A stretch of 64,000 nt of DNA from NCBI RefSeq assembly GCF_019216885.1, contig NZ_JAAQRC020000001.1:5645501-5709500 (forward strand), written 5' to 3'. Each line of letters opens with the position of its first letter. Position 1 is the first letter of the stretch. A program made the position numbers and the translations under genes. This DNA comes from Methylobacterium sp. SyP6R (GTDB lineage Bacteria; Pseudomonadota; Alphaproteobacteria; Rhizobiales; Beijerinckiaceae). A model generated the notes under the pieces. It searched no databases and had not been told where the DNA came from. It was given only the letters and a program-made list of their open reading frames with translations. Positions 52,748-61,671 of this stretch are shown here, one piece after another.

Positions 52748-53500
52748 TCAGATCGCCGCGAGCCGTGCCAACCGCTCCACGTCCAGGAGGCGCACGCCGC
52801 CCGGAACGATCAGGACGAGGTGCTGGCGGTCGAGGCGGGTCAGCATCCGGCTGACCGTCTCGATGGTCAGCCCGAGATGGTCGGCCATGTCCTGGCGGCC
52901 CATCGGCAGCTCGACCGTGACGGAGCTTCGCCCCGACCGGGCGTAGCGGTCCCGCAGGCCGAGGAGGAAGGCGATCACCTTCTCCTCGGCGGTGCGGCGC
53001 CCGAGGAGGAGCATCTGGTCCTGTGCCAGCCGCAGCGCGGTGCCGGCCCGCTCGTGCACGCTCATGAGCAAGTGGGGCTTGGCTTCCAGCAGGGCCGCGA
53101 AGTCCTCTCGTCCGAAGCGGCAGGCCACGACCGGGCCGAGAGCCTCGGCGGAGACGGAGTGGCGCTCCTCGAGGGCGAGGCCGAGGAAGTCGCCCGGCAG
53201 CGAGAAGCCCGTGATGTGGCGCCGGCCGTCGGGCAGCAGGCGGGTGAGGCGCAAGGCGCCCTCGATCACGGTGTAGACCGCGTCGCCCGGCTCCGCCTGG
53301 CGAAACAAGGCCTGGCCCTTGTCGAGGGCGAGGTGCTGGCTCAGCGCCTCGAACTCCGCCAGTTCGGGCGGGGCGAGGACCGAGCAGACGCCGAGCGGGC
53401 GCGCCGCGCAATCGGCGCAAGGAAGCGCCGGTCGCCCGCGGTGACAGGGCTGCATGGACCACTCGATCGATCTCTCGCCCGAACCCGTATCGACCAGCAT
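52748..53500 (-). CDS. FNR-type oxygen-sensing transcription regulator (4Fe-4S)
   Basis: 250 residues. Cysteines C28, C31 and C39 (spacing C-x2-C-x7-C, in PCADCAARPLGVC) with C127 in a later strand are the expected 4Fe-4S ligands of FnrL/FnrN-type proteins; C19 is extra. The cNMP-like domain (LALDKGQALFRQAEPGD) and HTH MGRQDMADHLGLTIETVSRMLTRL follow, with the E-x2-SR recognition helix that reads TTGAT half sites. The ATG at 53500 is preceded by GGGGAC. Two FNR boxes upstream (53579, 53642) suggest autoregulation. Confidence 0.92.
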   Translation of the reverse strand: MLVDTGSGERSIEWSMQPCHRGRPALPCADCAARPLGVCSVLAPPELAEFEALSQHLALDKGQALFRQAEPGDAVYTVIEGALRLTRLLPDGRRHITGFSLPGDFLGLALEERHSVSAEALGPVVACRFGREDFAALLEAKPHLLMSVHERAGTALRLAQDQMLLLGRRTAEEKVIAFLLGLRDRYARSGRSSVTVELPMGRQDMADHLGLTIETVSRMLTRLDRQHLVLIVPGGVRLLDVERLARLAAI

Positions 53501-53578
53501 GTCGTGTCCCCGCCCCCGCGGGCCGCGTGACGTCCGGCCCCCATGTCCCGAAGGTCCGGGAGCGCTGGCGGCCGTGCA

Positions 53579-53592
53579 TTGATCCAGCGCAA
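53579..53592. promoter_or_regulatory. FNR/FixK box, fnr-like gene upstream region
   Basis: TTGATCCAGCGCAA, identical to 23046, 23623 and 24521, centred about 86 nt before the FNR-type start at 53500. It fits auto-control. Confidence 0.7.
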
Positions 53593-53641
53593 TCGTCGTC
53601 TCGCCGGCCAGGTTCGCGCCGGCCGGGCCGCGCCGGAGGCT

Positions 53642-53655
53642 TTGAGGTGGATCAA
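53642..53655. promoter_or_regulatory. FNR/FixK box between fnr-like and CBS genes
   Basis: TTGAGGTGGATCAA matches TTGA-N6-TCAA exactly. Its centre is about 220 nt before the CBS gene and 149 nt before the FNR-type gene, so either or both may be controlled. The rest of 53501-53870 holds no gene. Confidence 0.65.
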
Positions 53656-53870
53656 GGCCGCCCCGCCGGCCGCCGGTAAACGGGACGGGCCGCTGCATCG
53701 GATCGGCCGATCGGGATGCGGTCTGCGGACGTGCCGTCCGGGCGCGAGGGGAGGCCGGGACGGACAAACCCGATGCAGCGTGCGGGCCGGGCTCCTCTCG
53801 CGAGGGTGCCCGGCCTTTTTTGCCGTCCGGGGGCGTCGACGACCGCCCCGAATCCGCGTGAGGTCGCCCC

Positions 53871-54290
53871 ATGCCCAACCGAACCCTCCTCGACGTCCTC
53901 GCCGGCCGTCCCGTGCGCGGCGTGAGCGGGAGCTTCACCGTCGCGAGCGTGTGCCACCGCCTGCGGGACTACGGCATCGGCGCCCTCGTGGTGATGAAGG
54001 CCAGGCGGCTCGTCGGCATCATCACCGAGCGGGACATCGCCGTCCGCGTCGTCGCGGGCCACCGCGACCCGATGCTGACCCTCGTGCGGGAGGTGATGAC
54101 GCCCGATCCACAGACGATCGACGCCGAGGCGCGCCTCGCGGAGGCGCACCGCCTCATGATCGCCGGCGGGTTCCGGCACCTGCCGGTGATGCGCGGCGAC
54201 GACGTGGTCGGGGTGATCTCGTTGCGCGACATCCCGGCGGTCGGGTCCCCCTCGGCGCGCGAGGCCGCCGAGGTTCCGGCGTTGGGGTGA
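53871..54290 (+). CDS. Two-CBS-domain protein
   Basis: 139 residues made of a CBS pair: FTVASVCHRLRDYGIGALVVM...GIITERDIAVRVV and TIDAEARLAEAHRLMIAGGFRHLPVM...GVISLRDI. Such free-standing CBS pairs bind adenine nucleotides or NAD and tune partner enzymes or redox state. It lies between the Fe-S FNR gene and a receiver gene, with FNR boxes on both sides. The partner is unknown. Confidence 0.9.
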   Translation: MPNRTLLDVLAGRPVRGVSGSFTVASVCHRLRDYGIGALVVMKARRLVGIITERDIAVRVVAGHRDPMLTLVREVMTPDPQTIDAEARLAEAHRLMIAGGFRHLPVMRGDDVVGVISLRDIPAVGSPSAREAAEVPALG

Positions 54291-54301
54291 ACTGCCGGCG
54301 C

Positions 54302-54315
54302 TTGAGACAGATCAA
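54302..54315. promoter_or_regulatory. FNR/FixK box ahead of receiver gene
   Basis: TTGAGACAGATCAA, an exact TTGA-N6-TCAA site, 12 bp after the CBS gene stop and centred about 73 nt before the ATG at 54382. The CBS and receiver genes therefore seem to have separate promoters. Confidence 0.75.
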
Positions 54316-54381
54316 CGACCCGGCGGAGTGGCCCGGCTTATCGTCCGGGTGGTCGGAATCCAGGGCGCTCCAAGGGCGGTC

Positions 54382-54795
54382 ATGCCAGCACAATCGGCCA
54401 TGCCGGACAAGTCGGTCGTTCCCGTCCCGAGAGGACCGCTCCTCGTCGTCGACGACGACGAGGCCGTCCGGCGCTCGCTCAAATTCGCCCTCGAGCTCGA
54501 AGGGTACGAGGTGCGCCTCTACGCGGACGCCGCGCACCTGCTCGGGGAGACCGGATTGCCCGGAGCGGGCTGCCTGGTCGTCGACTATCACATGCCGGGC
54601 ATGGATGGCGTCGCGCTCGTCGTCCGGCTGCGGGAGCGCCGCGTCGGCCTGCCCGCCATCCTGGTCACCGGCCGGCTCACGGAGGAACTGCGGCAGCGGG
54701 CGGTGCGGGCCGGCTTCCGACAGGTGGTGGAGAAGCCCTTCGAGGACGGGTCGCTGCTCGCCGGCATCCACGCCGCCCTCGCGGCTTCGCCCTGA
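54382..54795 (+). CDS. Single-domain response regulator
   Basis: 137 residues: a receiver domain alone, with VVDDDEAVRRSLKFALELEGYEV, phosphoacceptor in CLVVDYHMPGMDG, VTGRLT and VEKPF. FixJ receiver domains look similar, but no HTH is present. I prefer the ATG at 54382, with AAGGGCGG in front, to the earlier GTG 54328. It sits directly before the FixK-like gene and after an FNR box; it may accept phosphate from an oxygen-sensing kinase encoded elsewhere. Confidence 0.88.
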   Translation: MPAQSAMPDKSVVPVPRGPLLVVDDDEAVRRSLKFALELEGYEVRLYADAAHLLGETGLPGAGCLVVDYHMPGMDGVALVVRLRERRVGLPAILVTGRLTEELRQRAVRAGFRQVVEKPFEDGSLLAGIHAALAASP

Positions 54796-54920
54796 GGCAC
54801 GAGGCCGTAGGGAAGCCTGTCGCCTCAGGGAAACCCCTTAAGCGCTGTACCGGAATTTCGCGCAACGCCCCCGTGCCGTAGCCATGGCCTCGTCACACGC
54901 GATTCGGACGAGGGACCCCC

Positions 54921-55592
54921 ATGCAGCTCGCGCTCGCCAACGCCGGCCTCGGCCCCGTGCTCGATGCCGCATCCGTCCTCCGGAGCCGGCAGGACGGCGC
55001 GGAGGCGGGGGCGCGCCGCCGCTGCGAGGCCGAGGAGGAGATCTACGCCGAGGGCGACCGCGTCGTGCATTTCTACAAGGTCGTGTCCGGCGCGGTGCGG
55101 ACCTACCGGCTCCTGAGCGACGGGCGCCGCCAGATCGACGGGTTCCATCTCCCGGGCGACATCTTCGGCCTCGAGGCCGGCGCCGAACGGCGGACCGGTG
55201 CCGACGCGGTCATCGACACCACGCTCGCCGCCTTTCGCCGCAGCGACCGCGATGCCCTGACCGGTGCGGCCGGGGCGCTCGCCCAGGAGGTGGTGGCGGC
55301 GATGCTGCGGGCGCTGGAGCGGGCGCAGGACCATATGATGCTGCTCGGCCGCAAGTCGGCGCGCGAGCGCGTCGCGAGCTTCCTTCTCGGGCTCGCGGAG
55401 CGGGCCGGGACGGACGGCGCGATCGCGCTGCCGATGTCGCGGACCGACATCGCCGACCATCTTGGCCTGACGATCGAGAGCGTGTCGCGCACCCTGACCC
55501 AGCTGGAGCGGGACGGCATCATCGCGCTGCCGGCTCATCGCCGCACCGTCCTGCTCCAGGACAAGGCGGCGCTCCGCCGCCTGAATGCGTGA
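54921..55592 (+). CDS. FixK/Crp-type transcription regulator without Fe-S cysteines
   Basis: 223 residues: a cNMP-like N-terminal domain (EEEIYAEGDRVVHFYKVVSGAVRTYRLLSDGRRQID) and HTH MSRTDIADHLGLTIESVSRTLTQLERDGII, whose ESVSR recognition helix is nearly identical to that of the Fe-S FNR 1.4 kb away. The oxygen-sensing N-terminal cysteines are absent; only one Cys (about 35) is present. This is the FixK layout, and it probably reads the same TTGA-N6-TCAA boxes. No clear box precedes it. Confidence 0.9.
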   Translation: MQLALANAGLGPVLDAASVLRSRQDGAEAGARRRCEAEEEIYAEGDRVVHFYKVVSGAVRTYRLLSDGRRQIDGFHLPGDIFGLEAGAERRTGADAVIDTTLAAFRRSDRDALTGAAGALAQEVVAAMLRALERAQDHMMLLGRKSARERVASFLLGLAERAGTDGAIALPMSRTDIADHLGLTIESVSRTLTQLERDGIIALPAHRRTVLLQDKAALRRLNA

Positions 55593-55606
55593 GCCGCCCC
55601 TGACGA

Positions 55607-55762
55607 TCAGCGGGGCCGCGGCAGGGCGAGTCGGACGACGCTCGAACAGGCGATCAGTACCAGCACGCTCATCAGGCAGAGCCAGCCCAGGGTGCGGCCC
55701 GGATCGCCCTTGGCCAGGCACAGGGCGGCAAAGACGGGCAGGAGAGCGGCGGTCCACAGCAT
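55607..55762 (-). CDS. Small two-helix membrane protein under an FNR/FixK box
   Basis: 51 residues, two hydrophobic helices (WTAALLPVFAALCLA and WLCLMSVLVLIACSSVVRLAL). The ATG at 55762 has GAGGAAG upstream and an FNR/FixK-type box 64 nt upstream. No family is recognised. It is convergent with the FixK-like gene. Short, but the ribosome-binding site and box support it. Confidence 0.6.
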   Translation of the reverse strand: MLWTAALLPVFAALCLAKGDPGRTLGWLCLMSVLVLIACSSVVRLALPRPR

Positions 55763-55819
55763 GGGTCTGGCTTCCTCGGGAGGGACACCTTGTCCTGCAC
55801 CCGGCCCGGCCGGCCATCC

Positions 55820-55833
55820 TTGCGCTGCCTCAA
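55820..55833. promoter_or_regulatory. FNR/FixK box ahead of small membrane protein
   Basis: On the minus strand this reads TTGAGGCAGCGCAA, with TTGA and GCAA halves six bases apart. It is centred about 64 nt ahead of the ATG at 55762, within the gap after the cytochrome gene. Confidence 0.6.
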
Positions 55834-55869
55834 TGCGCGCAAGCTGGGCGCCGGCCCGCCTCGCGCCCG

Positions 55870-56358
55870 TCAGCGCGTCGAGGCGGAGGCCGCCGACTGC
55901 GATTGCAGGTAGGCAATGACATCCGCACGGTCCAGGGGATCGGGCAGCCCGCCGAAATGCATGCGCGTTCCGGGCGCAACCCTTGTCGGATCGGCGAGCC
56001 ACCGGTCCATCGCCTCCGGTGTCCAGATGCCGCCCAGGGCGCTGAGCGCCGCCGTGTAGCCGTAGCGCGGGCTTGTGCTCGCGACGGGCTTGTTCATCAC
56101 GCCGAAGAGGTTGGGGCCGTCGCGGTCGCCCGCGCCAGGGCCGATGGTGTGGCAGGCGGCGCATTGCCCGAACAGGCGGCTGCCCCGGCGCGGATCGGCG
56201 GCGCGCAACGCCGCATCGAGACCGGGACGATCGCCGAGCGCGCGCCGCCGCGCCGCGCCGTCGTCATCCGTGCAAGCCGAGACCAAGAGCGCGCAGCACA
56301 GGAGCAGGCCGCGTCCGGCCCGCGTCCGGCGTGATGCGGTGCGATTTCGGACCATCAT
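55870..56358 (-). CDS. Cytochrome c lipoprotein
   Basis: 162 residues: a lipoprotein signal (LLLCCALLVSAC, Cys at about residue 29), a heme motif CAACH in GSRLFGQCAACHTIGPGAGD, and a likely axial Met in GTRMHFGGLPD. Class I mitochondrial-like cytochrome c fold (NLFGVMNKPVAS). The ATG pair at 56358/56355 leaves the precise start open. It is probably a membrane-anchored electron carrier; its place next to FixK-like and FNR genes hints at respiration under low oxygen. Confidence 0.88.
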   Translation of the reverse strand: MMVRNRTASRRTRAGRGLLLCCALLVSACTDDDGAARRRALGDRPGLDAALRAADPRRGSRLFGQCAACHTIGPGAGDRDGPNLFGVMNKPVASTSPRYGYTAALSALGGIWTPEAMDRWLADPTRVAPGTRMHFGGLPDPLDRADVIAYLQSQSAASASTR

Positions 56359-56631
56359 CCATCCCGCTCTTCGCCGGAGGTCACGGCCGGCGCCGCACGC
56401 CCATGCCACCTCACCCAGCCGGCCGCTCCGACCTTGCCCTCACGCCGAGGGCTGCCCTGCCCCGTCCCGCTCCGATAGGGCCTCGCTGCGTGCTCTCGCA
56501 CGAACCAAGCACGTTGTCGCTCCTGGTCCGAGACGGCGGCCGCGCGAGGGCGGCCTACGCGCCTTGACGGGTCGGCCGCCGTCCTGGACGAGCGAAGGAC
56601 GGCCTAACGCAGCGACACGCGGATAGACACG

Positions 56632-57621
56632 ATGCCCGACGACACCCTTCTCCCGACCCGGCGGACGATCCTCGGCGGCACCGCGGCCTTGAGTACCGCG
56701 GCCTTGAGTACCGCGGCCCTGACAGCGCTCCTCCCCGCCGGGGGCGCCGCGGCGCAGGCGCCGGCCCCCGCCGCACGGCGTTCACGGCTGATCCTGCTCG
56801 GGACGGCCGGTGGGCCGACGCCGAAGCCGAACCGGGCCGCGCCGGCCCAGGCCATCGTGGTCGACGGCCACACCTACCTGGTCGATGCCGGCAACGGGAC
56901 CGGCCGGCAGATGGTGCTGGCGAAGCTGAAGCTCGGATCGCTCGATTCGGTGTTCCTCACCCACCAGCATTCGGACCACAACGCCGATTACGGCAACGTG
57001 CTCCTGCTCGCCTGGGCGACCGACCTCGCCCACCGGGTGAACACCTACGGGCCGCCCCCGCTCGTCCGGATGACGCGCCAGTTCCTCGACCTCAACGACT
57101 ACGACATCAAGACCCGCATGGCCGACGAGGGCCGGCCCCCCCTCGCCGACCTGATCGTGCCGCACGAGATCACCGGACCCGGAGAGGTGATGCGCGACGA
57201 GCGCGTCGGCGTCACGGCCGCCCTGGTCCAGCACCCGCCGGTCGAGCCGGCCTTCGCCTTCCGCTTCGATTGTCCCGACCGGTCGATCGTGATCTCGGGC
57301 GACACCCGCTATTCGCCGAACCTGATCGCGCTCGCCAAGGGCGCCGACATCCTCGTCCACGAGGTCATGTACCTGCCCGAGCTCGACAAGCTGATCGCCA
57401 CCGAGCCCAACGCCAAGACGTTGCGCGAGCACCTGATCGCGAGCCACACCACCGCCGAGGAGGTCGGGCGCGTGGCGACCGAGGCCGGCGTGAAGACGCT
57501 GGTCCTCTCGCATTTCGTGCCGGGCGGCTACCCGTTCATCAAGGACGAGGTCTGGCTCGACGCGGTGCGGCCGCACTTCAAGGGCGAGATCGTCGTCGGA
57601 CGCGACCTGATGGAACTCTGA
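56632..57621 (+). CDS. Tat-exported metallo-beta-lactamase-fold hydrolase
   Basis: 329 residues: a twin-arginine leader (LPTRRTILGG, AAGG core) with a repeated LSTAALSTAAL stretch, then an MBL fold with HxHxDH motif in FLTHQHSDHNAD, the later His in HPPVEPAFAFRFD and Asp in SGDTRYSPN, and a final His (LSHFVPGG). This pattern matches the RNase Z / arylsulfatase-like secreted branch. Substrate unknown: an ester, sulfate or lactone. The ATG is preceded by GACACG and no clear ribosome-binding site. Confidence 0.88.
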   Translation: MPDDTLLPTRRTILGGTAALSTAALSTAALTALLPAGGAAAQAPAPAARRSRLILLGTAGGPTPKPNRAAPAQAIVVDGHTYLVDAGNGTGRQMVLAKLKLGSLDSVFLTHQHSDHNADYGNVLLLAWATDLAHRVNTYGPPPLVRMTRQFLDLNDYDIKTRMADEGRPPLADLIVPHEITGPGEVMRDERVGVTAALVQHPPVEPAFAFRFDCPDRSIVISGDTRYSPNLIALAKGADILVHEVMYLPELDKLIATEPNAKTLREHLIASHTTAEEVGRVATEAGVKTLVLSHFVPGGYPFIKDEVWLDAVRPHFKGEIVVGRDLMEL

Positions 57622-57722
57622 GGGCGTGGTCGACGCGGAAGGCCGGCTTCACCCCCTCCATCGTCGTGAAGCCGCGCAGCGGAACCGGGACGACGACGCA
57701 GGGAGGCGATCGGAGCGGGCCC

Positions 57723-59225
57723 TCACGCCGGCTCAAGTCCCTCCAGCACGTCTCGAAGCACCCCCGGCATCATCTCCGGCAGGTCCTCCGAGATCAGGCC
57801 GGGCCCGTGCCGGCGTGCCGCCGCCGCGTGCAGCCAGACCGCGGCGCACGCCGCGTCGAAGGGCGTCATGCCCTGGGCGAGCAGGCCGCCGATGAAGCCG
57901 CACAGCACGTCGCCGCTGCCGGCAGTGCCGAGCCAGGGCGTGCCGTTCGGGTTGATGGCGGCGCGGCCGTCGGGGGCGGCGATCACCGTGTCGGGTCCCT
58001 TCAGCACCACGACGGCGCCGAGGGCCGATGCGGCGGCGCGGGCACGCACGAGCTTCGAGCCCTTCAGCGGTACCGCCGCCACGCCCTTGAACAGGCGGGC
58101 GAACTCGCCCTCGTGCGGGGTCGCGACGGCTTGGGCGTCGCCCGCCGCGATCATCTCCGCCAGGTCGTCGGCCTTGGCCGAGAAGCTCGTCAGGGCGTCG
58201 GCGTCGAGGACGAGGCCGCGGCCGGATTCCGCGGCGACCCGCACGAGGTCGCGGGTCGGGGCGCCGGTGCCGAGGCCCGGGCCGGCGACGATCGCGTTCA
58301 GGCGCTCGTCGGTCAACGTGTCGTCGAGGTCGTCGGCGCTGTCGCAAGGCTTCAGCATGATCGCCGTGAGCTGGGCGGCGTTCTCCGGAAGAGCCGGCGT
58401 CGGCGACAGCACGGTGACGAGGCCGGCGCCGATCCGCAGGGCGCCGCGGGCGGCGAGCCGCGCCGCGCCGGTCCGGTGGGCCGGGCCCGAGAGAACCACG
58501 GCGTGGCCGCGGGTATATTTGTGGCTGTCCTCCGCGAGGCGCGGGAAGGCGGCGCCCCAGAGGTCCGGCCCGTTGACGTGGGCCTGGGGGCCGATCTCCG
58601 CCACGATGGCGTCCGGGATACCGATATCGGCGACCGTCACCGGGCCGCACAGGCGCCGGCCGGGCAGGAGCAGGTGGCCGGGTTTGCGCCGCAAGAAGGT
58701 CACCGTCTCGGTTGCCGTCACCACGGCGCCGCCGGCGGTTCCGGTATCGCCGTCGAGGCCCGAGGGCACGTCGACCGCCAGCACCGGCACGCCCGCCCCG
58801 TTGAGCCTTTCGACAAGGGACGCCGCCGCGCCGTCGAGCGGCCGCGACAGGCCGGCGCCGAACAGCGCGTCGACAACCAGGGCGTAGCCCGTGGGCGCGG
58901 CCTCGGCGGCATCGGCGACCCGGCCCGTCCACTCGGCGGCCGCCGCGGCGGCGTCGCCCTTCAGCGCGTCGCGGTTCCCGAGCAGGGCGACCTCCACCTC
59001 GCGGCCCGCCTCGGCCAGCACCCTGGCGGCCACGAACCCGTCGCCGCCGTTGTTGCCCGGTCCGCACAGGACCAGGATGCGGCCCTCGCCGGTCAGTGCC
59101 CGGGCGCGCTCCGCCACAGCCGCGCCGGCTCGGTGCATCAGGGTCAGGCCCGGGGTGCCGGCGCGGATCGCCGCGTCGTCGGCGCGGCGCATCTCGGCGG
59201 TGGTGATGAGCTCGGTCCCGGCCAT
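57723..59225 (-). CDS. nnr: Bifunctional NAD(P)H-hydrate repair enzyme
   Basis: 500 residues. The N-terminal YjeF/epimerase half (GRILVLCGPGNNGGDGFVAARVLAEAG, DALFGAGLSRPL) racemises damaged NAD(P)H hydrate, and the C-terminal carbohydrate-kinase-like half dehydrates it with ADP (VVLKGPDTVIAAPDGRAAINPNG, LGTAGSGDVLCGFIGGLLAQG with the catalytic Asp). Full length for the fused form. The ATG at 59225 is preceded by TCTGACGC. It is divergent from glnB. A metabolic repair enzyme in the cytosol. Confidence 0.95.
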   Translation of the reverse strand: MAGTELITTAEMRRADDAAIRAGTPGLTLMHRAGAAVAERARALTGEGRILVLCGPGNNGGDGFVAARVLAEAGREVEVALLGNRDALKGDAAAAAAEWTGRVADAAEAAPTGYALVVDALFGAGLSRPLDGAAASLVERLNGAGVPVLAVDVPSGLDGDTGTAGGAVVTATETVTFLRRKPGHLLLPGRRLCGPVTVADIGIPDAIVAEIGPQAHVNGPDLWGAAFPRLAEDSHKYTRGHAVVLSGPAHRTGAARLAARGALRIGAGLVTVLSPTPALPENAAQLTAIMLKPCDSADDLDDTLTDERLNAIVAGPGLGTGAPTRDLVRVAAESGRGLVLDADALTSFSAKADDLAEMIAAGDAQAVATPHEGEFARLFKGVAAVPLKGSKLVRARAAASALGAVVVLKGPDTVIAAPDGRAAINPNGTPWLGTAGSGDVLCGFIGGLLAQGMTPFDAACAAVWLHAAAARRHGPGLISEDLPEMMPGVLRDVLEGLEPA

Positions 59226-59294
59226 CGCGTCAGACTCCCAGAGGCGCCCGGGCGCGACAGCTTTGCTGCGGCGCCAGGCGCTAGAACGGCGGAT

Positions 59295-59328
59295 TGCGCA
59301 ACAAACGCGCAGCGATTGCTTATATATT
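59295..59328 (+). promoter_or_regulatory. NtrC-like site and -10 region ahead of glnB
   Basis: TGCGC-N7-GCGCA (59295-59311) is a 17-bp dyad resembling the NtrC consensus (TGCACC-N5-GGTGCA). Eleven bases further, TATATT (59323-59328) makes a good -10. It lies about 100 bp ahead of the glnB ATG. Binding by NtrC is inferred from similarity, gene identity and position. Confidence 0.55.
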
Positions 59329-59388
59329 AGGCATTACCGGTCCGGTCCGGGGAAATCCCCCGTGGTTTTCGGCGCGGCGCGATGCTAG

Positions 59389-59766
<378 letters not shown>

Positions 59767-59898
59767 CGAAGGCGCGACCTGACGCCCCGTCTCCATCACC
59801 TGCCGCCTCCATCTGCGACGACGAAAACCGCGGCCTGACATCCAGGACCGCGGCTTTGTGGCGGCCCAGCCGCCGCTCTAGGAAGGGGTCAAACGAGA

Positions 59899-61311
59899 AT
59901 GTCTAAGACCGCGACGGACGTCCTCAAGGAAATCAAGGAAAACGACGTCAAGTACGTCGATTTCCGCTTCACCGATCCGCGGGGCAAGTGGCAGCACGTC
60001 ACCTTCGACGTGTCGCTGGTCGACGAGGACATCTTCGCCGAGGGCACGATGTTCGACGGCTCGTCGATCGCCGGCTGGAAGGCGATCAACGAATCCGACA
60101 TGCTGCTGATGCCGGACCCGGCGACCGCCTGCATGGATCCGTTCTTCTCGGCCTCGACCATGTCGATCGTCTGCGACGTGCTCGAGCCCTCGACCGGCGA
60201 GCCCTATAGCCGCGACCCGCGCGGCATCGCCAAGAAGGCCGAGGCCTTCGTGAAGGCCAGCGGCATCGGCGACACCATCTTCGTCGGCCCCGAGGCCGAG
60301 TTCTTCGTCTTCGACGACGTCCGCTTCTCCGCCGACCCGTACCATACCGGCTTCAAGCTGGACTCCGTCGAACTGCCGATCAACGGCCAGACCGAGTACG
60401 AGGGCGGCAACCTCGGCCACCGCGTCCAGGTCAAGGGCGGCTACTTCCCGGTCCCGCCGCAGGATTCGGCCCAGGACATGCGCGGCGAGATGCTGGCCGC
60501 CATGCAATCGATGGGCGTCAAGGTCGAGAAGCACCATCACGAGGTCGCCTCGGCCCAGCACGAGCTGGGCATGAAGTTCGACACGCTGACCCTGATGGCC
60601 GACCACCTGCAGATCTACAAGTACTGCATCCACAACGTCGCCCAGAGCTACGGCAAGACCGCGACCTTCATGCCGAAGCCGGTCTACGGCGACAACGGCT
60701 CGGGCATGCACGTCCACCAGTCGATCTGGAAGGAAGGCAAGCCGGTCTTCGCCGGCAACAAGTACGCCGACCTCTCCCAGGAATGTCTGTGGTACATCGG
60801 CGGCATCATCAAGCACGCCAAGGCGCTCAACGCCTTCACCAACCCGTCGACCAACTCCTACAAGCGCCTGGTCCCGGGCTACGAGGCGCCGGTGCTGCTG
60901 GCCTACTCGGCCCGCAACCGCTCGGCCTCGTGCCGGATTCCGTGGACGACCTCGCCGAAGGCCAAGCGCGTCGAGGTCCGCTTCCCCGACCCGATGGCGA
61001 ACCCCTACCTCGCCTTCGCGGCCCTGCTGATGGCCGGCCTCGACGGCATCGTGAACAAGATCGATCCCGGTCCGGCCATGGACAAGGACCTCTACGACCT
61101 GCCCCCGGCGGAGCTCAAGGAGATCCCGACCGTGTGCGGCAGCTTGCGTGAGGCGCTCAACAGCCTCGACGCCGACCGCGAGTTCCTCAAGGCCGGCGGC
61201 GTCTTCAACGACGACTTCATCGACTCGTTCATCGAGCTGAAGATGACCGAGGTGATGCGCTACGAGATGACCCCGCACCCGATCGAGTTCGTGAACTACT
61301 ACTCGCTCTGA
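59899..61311 (+). CDS. glnA: Glutamine synthetase type I
   Basis: 470 residues, the ammonia-assimilating enzyme. Conserved blocks are [45 protein letters not shown], the ATP loop [10 protein letters not shown], and NRSASCRIP; the adenylylation site is Tyr399 in [10 protein letters not shown]. Thus it can be regulated by GlnE as well as by PII-dependent transcription. ATG is eight bases after GAAGGGG. It is followed by a Rho-independent terminator. Confidence 0.99.
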   Translation: MSKTATDVLKEIKENDVKYVDFRFTDPRGKWQHVTFDVSLVDEDIFAEGTMFDGSSIAGWKAINESDMLLMPDPATACMDPFFSASTMSIVCDVLEPSTGEPYSRDPRGIAKKAEAFVKASGIGDTIFVGPEAEFFVFDDVRFSADPYHTGFKLDSVELPINGQTEYEGGNLGHRVQVKGGYFPVPPQDSAQDMRGEMLAAMQSMGVKVEKHHHEVASAQHELGMKFDTLTLMADHLQIYKYCIHNVAQSYGKTATFMPKPVYGDNGSGMHVHQSIWKEGKPVFAGNKYADLSQECLWYIGGIIKHAKALNAFTNPSTNSYKRLVPGYEAPVLLAYSARNRSASCRIPWTTSPKAKRVEVRFPDPMANPYLAFAALLMAGLDGIVNKIDPGPAMDKDLYDLPPAELKEIPTVCGSLREALNSLDADREFLKAGGVFNDDFIDSFIELKMTEVMRYEMTPHPIEFVNYYSL

Positions 61312-61338
61312 GCCGGGTTCGGTTTTGACGTTGGGGAG

Positions 61339-61366
61339 GGGGCCGGAGCGATCCGGCCCCTTCTTC
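61339..61366 (+). terminator. Rho-independent terminator of glnA
   Basis: GGGGCCGGA (61339-61347), a 4-nt loop GCGA, its complement TCCGGCCCC (61352-61360) and a pyrimidine run TTCTTC. It is 28 bp after the glnA stop. Confidence 0.88.
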
Positions 61367-61418
61367 ATGTCCGGCCATTGCCCACGACGGCGGCCTGTAG
61401 CCTGCTGGCCATAGGCTG

Positions 61419-61577
61419 TCCCATCCTCCACCTCATCCTGAGGTGTCGGCGATCGGAGATCGCGCACGATCGCAGGTCGACCGACCTCGAAGGCGGGCTT
61501 TAGAAGCCTCTGCGATCCCTGGAGCCCTCCTTCGAGGCTCACTCCGTTCGCACCTCAGGACGAGGTCGCAGGTGGGA
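61419..61577. repeat. Composite inverted repeat, second copy (decayed)
   Basis: The outer arms CCCATCC...ACCTCATCCTGAGG and CCTCAGGACGAGGTCGCAGGTGGGA bound the element, with an inner pair around GACCTCGAAGG and CTGGAGCCCTCCTTCGAGG. The order matches the element at 49656-49806 but several arms are mismatched. It lies between glnA and the flavin oxidase gene. Confidence 0.7.
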
Positions 61578-61671
61578 AGGAGCGGAGCCGCACGTGAGCG
61601 GTGCTGTCTGATGTACGGCATTCCCGGCGAACCGGCTTCCACGGCGTAACGGGGAGGCCGGCTGCCGCCGC

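Noticed and set aside
57270..59330. 686-codon plus-strand frame opposite nnr
   Set aside because: Antisense to a gene with both NAD(P)H-hydrate repair domains; no domain, and overlaps the end of the metallo-hydrolase gene.
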